Assembly: GCA_016706225.1 (NCBI GenBank) | Contig: JADJKB010000003.1 | Coordinates: 1,116,001-1,180,000, forward strand | Length of the DNA: 64,000 nt | Direction: 5' to 3' | From: Myxococcales bacterium | Lineage (GTDB): Bacteria; Myxococcota_A; Polyangia; Polyangiales; Polyangiaceae | In this document: piece by piece, positions 1-7,123 of the stretch | Position numbering within the stretch: position 1 is the stretch's first letter | Layout of the letters: every line of letters starts with the position of its first letter | Made by a program: the position numbers and the translations under genes | Notes under the pieces: generated by a model | Told to the model about the DNA's origin: nothing | Database searches by the model: none | Seen by the model: only the letters and a program-made list of their open reading frames with translations

Positions 1-1
1 G

Positions 2-976
2 TGCACCGGTGACGGCAATTGCTCCGCCGGCGTTTGCGTCGCGACCAGCTGCAAATCGAGCGGTGTTGGCGTCACCGATTGCGGCCCCGGTGAGAGCTGT
101 TGCACGAGCCTGCCGGTGCAAGGCGGGACGTTCAAGCGAAGCTACGACAACGTCACGTTCGTGGACGGTACGCATCCAGCGAAGGTCAGCGACTTCCGTC
201 TCGACAAATACGAGGTCAGCGTGGGTCGCTTCCGGAAGTTTGTCGAGGCGTCGGTCGCAGGCTGGGCTCCTGCCGACGGGTCCGGCAAGCACATCCACGT
301 GAACGACGGCAAGGGCTTGCTGGTCGCGCCCACGACCAACGCCTGGGAATACGGCTGGCGCGCGGCGTGGTCGAACAAACTGGCCAAGTCCACGACCGAC
401 TGGAACACGAACCTCAGTCAGAGTACGGCGTACCAGACGTGGACGACGAGCGCAGGGCCCCACGAGAAGCGGCCCATCAATTACGTGACCTGGTACGAGG
501 CCTATGCGTTCTGCATCTGGGACGGCGGGTTTCTCCCGAGTGAGGCGGAGTGGAACTACGCCGCGGCCGGCGGCACCGAACAGCGCGTGTACCCGTGGGG
601 CAAGACGGTGCCCGGTCCGGACACGAACCTGGCCATCTACGGTTGCTACCTCAACGGTCCTGCCTGTTCCGGCGTGACGGAAATCGCGACGGTCGGCTCC
701 CTCCCCACGATCGTCGGCAAGTACGGTCAGCTCGACCTTGCCGGAAATGTGACCGAATGGAACCTGGACACGTTCCCAACCCCCTTCCAGGCGACCTCGG
801 GCTACGCCACGCCGTGCACTGACTGCGCCGAGCTCTCCACCCCAGGGCGGTGCATGACCCGGGGCGGCTACTTCCAGCCGACGTCGACGACGGAAATCAC
901 CAACTCGCTTCGCGTCGGATACGCTCCGACGGATCGCAAGTTCGGCGTCGGATTTCGCTGTGCGAGGACGCCATGA
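2..976 (+). CDS. SUMF1-fold (formylglycine-generating-enzyme-like) protein, 5' partial
   Basis: The frame is open to the left edge, so the start lies outside; 324 residues are visible. A Cys-rich stretch (about residues 1-35, with CTGDGNC and CGPGESCC) leads into a SUMF1/FGE-sulfatase fold from about residue 39. Its signatures are QGGTFKRSYD, WYEAYAFCIWDGGFLPSEAEW, LAGNVTEW and the terminal VGFRCAR. In true formylglycine-generating enzymes the end of the fold carries a catalytic Cys pair after RGGSW; here the matching part reads RGGYF without that pair, so a catalytic role is doubtful and ligand or partner binding is more likely (inference). It overlaps the next gene by ATGA, so the two are probably co-translated. 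The next gene is a clear paralogue. Secretion is likely from the paralogue's lipobox, but the N-terminus cannot be seen here. Confidence 0.85.
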   Translation, partial: CTGDGNCSAGVCVATSCKSSGVGVTDCGPGESCCTSLPVQGGTFKRSYDNVTFVDGTHPAKVSDFRLDKYEVSVGRFRKFVEASVAGWAPADGSGKHIHVNDGKGLLVAPTTNAWEYGWRAAWSNKLAKSTTDWNTNLSQSTAYQTWTTSAGPHEKRPINYVTWYEAYAFCIWDGGFLPSEAEWNYAAAGGTEQRVYPWGKTVPGPDTNLAIYGCYLNGPACSGVTEIATVGSLPTIVGKYGQLDLAGNVTEWNLDTFPTPFQATSGYATPCTDCAELSTPGRCMTRGGYFQPTSTTEITNSLRVGYAPTDRKFGVGFRCARTP

Positions 977-2292
977 CGGCCTCTCACGCGTGGCCCTGGC
1001 TCGTCCTGGCCATCGCAACGACCGGTTGCGCGTCGCTTGCCGGCCTCGACCTGGACGGCTTGCACGAGCGAGCCGCCGACGGCGGCGTGACGGGGGGCAG
1101 CGGCGGCGCGGGCGGCGGCCAGGGTGGGACCATCGGTACCGGAGCGGCCGGCGGAAGCGGAGGCAGCGTGCCCACGGGGGGCGCGGCGGGAAGCGCCGGG
1201 CAGGGCGGCATCGCGGGCAGCGGAGGCACGGCGGGCAGCGGCGGCGGCGGCGGGTGTACCCCGGACGAGAAGCGCTGCAACGTGAACGCACCCGAGCAGT
1301 GCGACGCGCAGGGCACGTGGAAGAAGTTGCCGCAAGCTTGCGCTTCGCCGACGCCCACTTGCCTTGCCGGGGCTTGCGTCACGAAGCCGAGCTGTGCGGG
1401 GACGGGCGCGGGGATCGATGACTGCGGCTCGGGCGGGGGTAGCTGCTGTGACAGCCCGAAGCTGCCGGCCGGAACTTTCAAGCGCAGCTACGACGGCGGC
1501 AACTTCACCAACGCCACGTATACGGCCAGCGTGAGCGAGGTCCGCCTCGATCGGTACGAGGTCAGCGTGGCGCGTTTCCGGAAGTTCGCCGAAGCGTGGC
1601 TAGGCGGCTGGCGCCCCGATGACGGCGCCGGCAAGCACGACCACCTCAACGGCGGGAGCGGGCTGAAGGACGGCGCTGCGGGGGGCGCCTACGAGGTCGG
1701 CTGGGAAAAGGCGAGCTGGGACGCCAAGCTTCCGACGACGATTCAGGCCTGGGACGCGGCGCTCGCCTGCGACGCAAAACACAGTTGGGCCTCGGCGCCG
1801 GGGTCGACCGACCGGAGCGCGATCAATTGCGTGACCTGGTACGACGCGTCTGCATTCTGCATCTGGGACGGCGGCTTTCTGCCGAGCGAAGCCGAGTGGA
1901 ACTACGCCGCCGCCGGCGGCAGTGAGCAGCGCGTGTACCCGTTCTCGAGCCCGGCGTCATCGAGCACGATCGACTGCAGCTACGCCAACTTCGCCGGGTG
2001 CATCCCGACGACGGGCATCGCCGGGGTGGACGCGCTGTCGCCGAAGGGTGACGGCAAGTGGACACACGCCAACCTGGCCGGGAACGTCCGCGAGTGGACG
2101 CAGGATTGGTACTCCGAGACCTATCCTCTGCCGTGTACCAACTGCGGGCACCTGTCTCCGATGACGGAGCGCGCGGCTCGCGGCAGCGACTTCCTGAACA
2201 ACACCTTCACCGCCCAGAGCTCGGTTCGCTTGCATGGGGTGCCAGAGAAGCGCGAGGGCGGCTACGGGATTCGTTGCGCGAGGGTACCGTGA
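973..2292 (+). CDS. SUMF1-fold lipoprotein (paralogue of preceding gene)
   Basis: 439 residues from the ATG in the ATGA overlap with the upstream gene. The N-terminus MTASHAWPWLVLAIATTGC is a lipoprotein signal with the Cys at residue 19. A Gly/Ser/Ala-rich linker follows (about residues 38-95), then a short Cys-rich section, then a SUMF1-like domain from about residue 165 containing GTFKRSYDGG, WYDASAFCIWDGGFLPSEAEW, NLAGNVREW and the terminal GYGIRCARVP. As in the first gene, the canonical active-site Cys pair of formylglycine-generating enzymes is missing (RGSDFLNN at that place). It is probably an exported, membrane-anchored binding protein. The stop overlaps the kinase start (GTGA), so the three genes form one operon. 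The start is well supported by the signal peptide; a longer in-frame extension upstream would lie inside the preceding gene. Confidence 0.85.
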   Translation: MTASHAWPWLVLAIATTGCASLAGLDLDGLHERAADGGVTGGSGGAGGGQGGTIGTGAAGGSGGSVPTGGAAGSAGQGGIAGSGGTAGSGGGGGCTPDEKRCNVNAPEQCDAQGTWKKLPQACASPTPTCLAGACVTKPSCAGTGAGIDDCGSGGGSCCDSPKLPAGTFKRSYDGGNFTNATYTASVSEVRLDRYEVSVARFRKFAEAWLGGWRPDDGAGKHDHLNGGSGLKDGAAGGAYEVGWEKASWDAKLPTTIQAWDAALACDAKHSWASAPGSTDRSAINCVTWYDASAFCIWDGGFLPSEAEWNYAAAGGSEQRVYPFSSPASSSTIDCSYANFAGCIPTTGIAGVDALSPKGDGKWTHANLAGNVREWTQDWYSETYPLPCTNCGHLSPMTERAARGSDFLNNTFTAQSSVRLHGVPEKREGGYGIRCARVP

Positions 2293-3761
2293 GCGAAGCG
2301 GAGAACACCTCGGCGGGCGTGCGCGAAGGCGACGTGCTCGCGGGGAAGTATCGAGTCGAGCGTGTGCTCGGAGTCGGTGGCATGGGAGTGGTGGTCGCCG
2401 CGCACCACATTCAGCTCGACGAGAAGGTCGCGCTCAAGTTCTTGCTACCCGCGGCGCTGACCAACCAACAGGCCGTGGTGCGCTTCGAGCGCGAGGCGCG
2501 GGCCGCGGTCAAGATCAAGAGCGAGCACGTCGCGCGCGTGACCGACGTGGGTCAGCTCGAGAACGGCGCGCCCTACATGGTCATGGAGTTCCTCGACGGG
2601 GGTGACCTGGCCGGTTGGCTCGAGCAACGCGGCGCGCTCTCCGTCGAGCAGGCCTGCGAGTTCGTGCTGCAAGCGTGCGAGGCCATCGCCGAGGCCCACG
2701 CCATCGGCATCGTGCATCGCGATCTGAAACCGGCCAACCTGTTCTGCATCCTCAGACGGGACGGCTTGCTCTCGGTGAAGGTGCTCGACTTCGGGATTTC
2801 CAAGCTGACGGTCCCGAGTGGCTCCGGCGCCGACCTCGGGTTCACCACGACACAAGCCGTGATGGGGTCGCCCTACTACATGTCGCCCGAGCAGATGACG
2901 TCGGCGAAGGACGTCGATGCCCGCACCGACATCTGGTCATTGGGTGTGGTCCTGTTCGAGCTCGTCACTGGGCGTGTCCCGTTCAAGGGGGATGCGCTCC
3001 CCGAGCTCGTGCTGAAGATCGCAGGGCACGAGCCTCCGTCGCTCCGCGACCTTCGTCCGGACACCCCTCTTGGGTTCGAGGCCGTCGTGCGCCGCTGCCT
3101 CACCAAGGATCGTCGAGACCGCTACCAGAACGTCGCTGAGCTCGCGCTCGCGCTCGCGCCGTTCGCGCCCAAACGAGCCAGCGTTTCTGTCGAGCGAGTG
3201 TCCCGCGTGATCTCCACCGCGGGCATCGCCTCCACCGTGCTGGTGCTGCCGCCCTCAACCGACGAGGGATCGCCGCCGGCGACTCCGGCCAGCACCGTCG
3301 ATCCGACGGCGATTCCGCTGGGGGAGGCGACAGGACGCGTTTCGAGGCGGTCGCGGCTCCCGTACGTCGCACTCGGCGCTCTGGCTGTGCTCGGCGCTGG
3401 CGGGTGGGCGGTCTTCGCGCGGCACGACGCGGCGCCGACGACGGACGCGAGCGCGGCGGCGACCGGTGGAGCGAGCGCGGAACCCACTGTCGCGTCGTCC
3501 GTGGTGCCGCCGCGGCCGGCGGAAGAGCCAGCCGTGAGCTCGATCGAACCGGCCGCGGCCGCGCCGAGCGCAGAGCCTCGGACGGTGCCGGTCGCGAAGG
3601 GCGCCGCGCCGCCCAGACCAGCGCCCATCGAGAGGACAGCTGCCTCCGTCAAGCCGCCACCGAGCGCAGCGCCAGTACCGAGCGCAGCACCAGTCACGAA
3701 GCCACCTTCCGCACCTGTGACGGGTGCTGGTGGCTCGGATAGTCTCGGCGGTCGAATGTGA
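2289..3761 (+). CDS. Transmembrane Ser/Thr protein kinase (Hanks/PknB type)
   Basis: 490 residues from the GTG in the GTGA overlap. The kinase domain runs from about residue 21 to 290: Gly loop GVGGMG (28-33), VALK with Lys50, HRDLKPAN with catalytic Asp145, DFG at 167-169, and GSPYYMSPEQM in the activation/P+1 region. A linker is followed by one membrane segment (about 357-378) and an Ala/Pro/Ser-rich tail of about 110 residues that would be periplasmic. No PASTA or other sensor repeat is visible in the tail. All core catalytic residues are present, so it should be active. It is co-translated with two SUMF1-fold proteins, which suggests that these are its extracytoplasmic partners or ligand sensors (inference). 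It ends 2 bases from the oppositely oriented lon gene, with no terminator seen between them. Confidence 0.93.
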   Translation: MSEAENTSAGVREGDVLAGKYRVERVLGVGGMGVVVAAHHIQLDEKVALKFLLPAALTNQQAVVRFEREARAAVKIKSEHVARVTDVGQLENGAPYMVMEFLDGGDLAGWLEQRGALSVEQACEFVLQACEAIAEAHAIGIVHRDLKPANLFCILRRDGLLSVKVLDFGISKLTVPSGSGADLGFTTTQAVMGSPYYMSPEQMTSAKDVDARTDIWSLGVVLFELVTGRVPFKGDALPELVLKIAGHEPPSLRDLRPDTPLGFEAVVRRCLTKDRRDRYQNVAELALALAPFAPKRASVSVERVSRVISTAGIASTVLVLPPSTDEGSPPATPASTVDPTAIPLGEATGRVSRRSRLPYVALGALAVLGAGGWAVFARHDAAPTTDASAAATGGASAEPTVASSVVPPRPAEEPAVSSIEPAAAAPSAEPRTVPVAKGAAPPRPAPIERTAASVKPPPSAAPVPSAAPVTKPPSAPVTGAGGSDSLGGRM

Positions 3762-3763
3762 CT

Positions 3764-6151
3764 TCAACTCGCCAGCAGCGCCGGCGGAGCGTGGGGAGAG
3801 GCATCCAGGGCCGGGACATGCGGGGTGTCCTCGAGGGCTAGGGCGAGCACCTCGCGCATGTCACTCACCAACACCAGCTCCAGATCGGCACGCACCGCCT
3901 CGGGCACGTCCTCGAAGTCGCGCCGGTTCTTCTCGGGCAAGATCACCCGGCGGATGCCGGCCCGATGCGCCGCGAGCACCTTGGCCTTGATGCCACCGAC
4001 GGGCAGCACCCGACCGCGCAGCGTCACTTCGCCGGTCATCGCGGTATCGGCCCGCACCGTGCGCCCCGACAGGAGCGAGGCCAGCGCGGTGAAGATGGTG
4101 ATGCCGGCGCTCGGTCCGTCCTTGGGCACGGCGCCCTGCGGTACATGCAGGTGCAAGTCACTCTCATCCAAGCCTTCCAGATCGAGCTCCAGCTCGGCCG
4201 CGTGGCTGCGCAGGTAAGAGAGCGCCGCGCGGGCCGACTCCTTCATCACGTCGCCGAGCTTGCCGGTCGTCTCGAGCCGACCCTTGCCGGGCATACGCGA
4301 GGTCTCGATGAACAGGATGTCGCCACCCACCGGCGTCCACGCGAGGCCCGTGGCCACACCTGGCACCGAGGTACGCTCGGCGACATCGCTGGAAAACCGG
4401 GGACGCCCCAGGTAGCGCTCGACGTCGTCAGCCCCAACCCGAACCGCGACCGGCGCCGAGTCTTCCGCGCGGGCCACGTCCAGGGCGACCGAGCGGAGCA
4501 AGCGGGTGAGCTCCCGGTCGAGCTGCCGTACGCCGGCCTCACGGGTGAAGTCCCGCACCACCGCGCCGAGCGCCGCGTCCGTCAGCTCGAGCACACCCTC
4601 GGCCAGGCCGACCTCGCGCAGCCGCTTGGGCAGCAGGTGCCTGCGAGCAATGCCCAGCTTCTCGGGTTCGGTGTAACCGCTGAGCTCCACGATCTCCAGT
4701 CGGTCGCGCAGTGGCGCCGAGATCGTCTCGAGTGTGTTCGCCGTGCAGACGAAGAGCACCTCGGAGAGATCGAAGGGCACCTCGAGGTAGTGATCGGTGA
4801 AGGCTTTGTTCTGTTCCGGATCGAGCACCTCGAGCAGCGCCGCCTCTGGCGAGCCGCCCCAGCCGGAGAAGAGCTTGTCGATCTCGTCGAGCAAGATCAC
4901 TGGATTCTTCTGGCCTGCCTTGCGCAGGGCATGGGCAATGCGACCCGGCAGCGCACCGATGTACGTACGCCGGTGTCCTCGGATCTCGGCCTCGTCCCGC
5001 ACGCCACCGAGCGCAATGCGAACGAAGGGGCGACCGGTCGCGTCGGCGATGCTCTGACCGAGCGACGTCTTGCCGACGCCGGGCGGCCCAACCAGGCACA
5101 GGATGGTGCCGCGGGGGTTACCCGAGAGTTTGTGCACCGCCATGTGTTCGAGGATGCGTTTCTTCACGTCATCGAGCCCTGCGTGGTCGGCCTCGAGCTT
5201 GGCCGAGATCCCGCTCAGATCGAGGCTGGCCTCGGCGCGGCGATTCCACGGCAAGTCCGCCAGCCACTCCAGGTAGTTGCGGATCACGTTGGCCTCGGGC
5301 CCTTGACCCCCTTGGGCGTCGAGGCGGCGCAGCTCCCGCTCCGCGACCTTCGCCACCTCTTCCGGCAGCTCGGCCTCGGCGATGCGCTTGCGCAGGCGCT
5401 CGCTGTCACTCTCACCGTCCTCGTCACCCAGCTCACGCCGGATTGCCGAGATCTGCTCGCGCAGCACGACCTCGCGCTGTTTCTTCCCGAACTGCTCGCG
5501 CACGTCCCGATCGATCTTGAGTTTGAGCTCGTTGAGAGTCTTGGCGCGGGCCAAGAGTTGAATCACCCGCTCGAGTCGCGTGACCACATCCGAGGTCGCC
5601 AGGAGCTCGACGGCGTCATCGGCGTCCGGAAACAGCCCCGCAGCGACCCGGTCCGCAAACAGACCCGGGCTGCCATCGATGCTCGGGAGTTTGTCCAGCG
5701 CCCCACCGGACTCCTTGACCATCTGTTCGACTTGTTTCGCGAGCGCCTCGGCGAGCAAGCGCGCTTCGGGCTCGTCTTCTCGCGACTCTTCGACGAGCTT
5801 CGCGTGTCCCTTCCAGAACGGCTCGGTCGTCTCCAGATCGCTGAGCTCGAAGCGGTCGAGACCCTCGAGGGTGAGCTGGTAGGCGCGGTCGTTCTGGCGC
5901 TCGACGCCGATGACCTTTGCAACGGTTCCGTGGGGATGCAGGTCGGTGAACGCGGGATCACGCATCTGCCCCTGGCGCTGACTGACCACCAGCACCAGAT
6001 CTCCGGCGTGGAGGGACAATGCCAGCGCCAGCGAACGCGGCCGCCCGACGTTGAAGCTGAAGGTGGTGCCGGGAAACAGCGCCCCGGAGCGCAGGGGCAG
6101 GACGGGCAGCGAGGAATTTGGGAGCAAGGCTCCGGATCGCAGGGTTTTCAA
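3764..6151 (-). CDS. lon: ATP-dependent Lon protease
   Basis: 795 residues, the usual length for bacterial LonA. It is a cytoplasmic AAA+ serine protease that degrades misfolded and regulatory proteins. An N-terminal substrate-binding domain (about 15-200) is followed by a helical region. Walker A GPPGVGKT is at 355-362 and Walker B VILLDEID at 418-425. The C-terminal protease domain has the catalytic dyad Ser681 (PKDGPSAG) and Lys724 (IKAKVLAAHRAG). The ATG start at 6151 is preceded by a good ribosome site (GGAGG about 5 bases away). A sigma70-like promoter and a 25-bp inverted repeat lie just upstream, and the TetR gene sits 109 bases upstream in the same direction. Myxobacteria often carry more than one Lon; which paralogue this is cannot be decided here. 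Confidence 0.96.
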   Translation of the reverse strand: MKTLRSGALLPNSSLPVLPLRSGALFPGTTFSFNVGRPRSLALALSLHAGDLVLVVSQRQGQMRDPAFTDLHPHGTVAKVIGVERQNDRAYQLTLEGLDRFELSDLETTEPFWKGHAKLVEESREDEPEARLLAEALAKQVEQMVKESGGALDKLPSIDGSPGLFADRVAAGLFPDADDAVELLATSDVVTRLERVIQLLARAKTLNELKLKIDRDVREQFGKKQREVVLREQISAIRRELGDEDGESDSERLRKRIAEAELPEEVAKVAERELRRLDAQGGQGPEANVIRNYLEWLADLPWNRRAEASLDLSGISAKLEADHAGLDDVKKRILEHMAVHKLSGNPRGTILCLVGPPGVGKTSLGQSIADATGRPFVRIALGGVRDEAEIRGHRRTYIGALPGRIAHALRKAGQKNPVILLDEIDKLFSGWGGSPEAALLEVLDPEQNKAFTDHYLEVPFDLSEVLFVCTANTLETISAPLRDRLEIVELSGYTEPEKLGIARRHLLPKRLREVGLAEGVLELTDAALGAVVRDFTREAGVRQLDRELTRLLRSVALDVARAEDSAPVAVRVGADDVERYLGRPRFSSDVAERTSVPGVATGLAWTPVGGDILFIETSRMPGKGRLETTGKLGDVMKESARAALSYLRSHAAELELDLEGLDESDLHLHVPQGAVPKDGPSAGITIFTALASLLSGRTVRADTAMTGEVTLRGRVLPVGGIKAKVLAAHRAGIRRVILPEKNRRDFEDVPEAVRADLELVLVSDMREVLALALEDTPHVPALDASPHAPPALLAS

Positions 6152-6170
6152 GGGACCTCCGTGATGAGCA

Positions 6171-6195
6171 GTGAACGGAAAGTAAATTCGTTCAC
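6171..6195 (-). promoter_or_regulatory. Putative TetR operator upstream of lon
   Basis: Perfect inverted repeat GTGAACG-N11-CGTTCAC, 25 bp, ending 19 bases before the lon start codon. The same arms (one mismatch) with the same 11-base spacer occur just before the adjacent tetR gene. It covers the predicted lon -10 box, as expected for repression by steric block. Assignment to the neighbouring TetR protein is inference from position and symmetry. Confidence 0.7.
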
Positions 6196-6206
6196 GAGTT
6201 CGTCAA
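6179..6206 (-). promoter_or_regulatory. Sigma70-like promoter of lon
   Basis: On the minus strand TTGACG (bases 6206-6201) is followed after 16 bases by TACTTT (6184-6179). Both hexamers fit vegetative -35 and -10 boxes. The -10 box lies inside the inverted repeat at 6171-6195, so binding there would block transcription. Predicted by eye only. Confidence 0.5.
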
Positions 6207-6260
6207 CCCGTCCCCGGACAGATCATTCGCGAGCGGCGGCGCTCGGTCCGCGCGCGCGGC

Positions 6261-6908
6261 TCAGGCCCCGCGTCTTCGACCCGTCGTGTTTTCCGCCCGC
6301 ACCAGCAGCCCACGCACGAGCAGCTCGTTCATCTCCTGGCACAGCGCGAGTGCATCGTTGCGGCGAAGGTCGAAGATCCACGGCGGACTCAAGCTGGTGT
6401 GAGCGCGCTGAATGAGCTGCGCCACCCGCGCCGGATCGTCCACGGAGAACTCACCCGCCTGTCTGCCTTTTTCGATCAGCTCGGTGACGTACGCCAGCTC
6501 GTCATTCCTGAACCGACCGTGCGCGCTCTTGACTGCAGCCGCGCTGCACAGCACCAGATCGCAGGAGTGAGCGCCCTGTCGCGAGAGCTCGAACAGCGCG
6601 ACGACCCGCGCTTCGAGCGCTCGGCAGATGCGCTCGGCAAAGGCGCCTCGCGCGCCGGCGCGCTGCATCTCGGAGAGCACGTGGTGTTGGCGCCTGCCGG
6701 ACAGCTCCCCCACGATGTCGTCCTTGGAGCCAAACTCGAGGTAGACGCTGCCGACACCAATGCCCGCCTCCCTCGCGATCTCGCCGATCGTGGTCTTCAG
6801 CGGACCGTAGTGGCGAAACAGCCGCTCCGCTGCCGCGAGGATGCCCGCACGGCGCTCCGGGTCAGCGCCGCGGGATTTCGCCGAAATCTTGTCTCGTTTT
6901 TGACGCAT
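6261..6908 (-). CDS. TetR/AcrR family transcriptional regulator
   Basis: 215 residues, typical TetR length. The N-terminal helix-turn-helix domain covers about residues 15-70: ILAAAERLFRHYGPLKTTIG, then EIAREAGIGVGSVYLEFGSK with the characteristic recognition-helix GVGSVY..F motif. The remainder is helical and should bind a small ligand and dimerise; the ligand cannot be deduced. It lies directly upstream of lon in the same orientation. Two matching 25-bp inverted repeats, one before this gene and one before lon, suggest that it represses itself and lon (inference). This would be unusual control for lon, which is commonly heat- or stress-driven. The ATG at 6908 is used; the operator begins 9 bases upstream of it. 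Confidence 0.9.
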   Translation of the reverse strand: MRQKRDKISAKSRGADPERRAGILAAAERLFRHYGPLKTTIGEIAREAGIGVGSVYLEFGSKDDIVGELSGRRQHHVLSEMQRAGARGAFAERICRALEARVVALFELSRQGAHSCDLVLCSAAAVKSAHGRFRNDELAYVTELIEKGRQAGEFSVDDPARVAQLIQRAHTSLSPPWIFDLRRNDALALCQEMNELLVRGLLVRAENTTGRRRGA

Positions 6909-6917
6909 GCCGAACCC

Positions 6918-6942
6918 GTGAACGAAATCCTCGACCGCTCAC
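6918..6942 (-). promoter_or_regulatory. Putative TetR autoregulatory operator
   Basis: Inverted repeat GTGAACG-N11-CGCTCAC, 25 bp, 9 bases upstream of the tetR start. It has the same left arm and the same spacer length as the repeat before lon and differs by one base in the right arm. A possible -10 box (TATCTT on the minus strand, 6948-6943) abuts it; no convincing -35 box was found. Confidence 0.65.
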
Positions 6943-7123
6943 AAGATAGCTTGGCTCGCGGATAAAAGGGAACGCCGGAGGGAGCGCGGCCGGCAAGAGC
7001 CGGGAGCGCTGCGGAGCGCTGCGCATGGCTCCGCGGGCCCGCCAGGCGCTCACGACGCCCGCGACTTTTCGCGCCTTGCGCCGGGTGTTTGCCGACCGGG
7101 CGGCGTAGACTCGGAGCCTGGAC

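Noticed and set aside
973..2292. SUMF1 protein as an active formylglycine-generating enzyme
   Set aside because: The Cys pair of the known active site is not present at the RGG-SW position, and no sulfatase gene is nearby.
7004..7023. Direct repeat GAGCGCTGCG twice in the tetR-SGNH gap
   Set aside because: Only two 10-base copies in GC-rich DNA; not convincing as a functional repeat.
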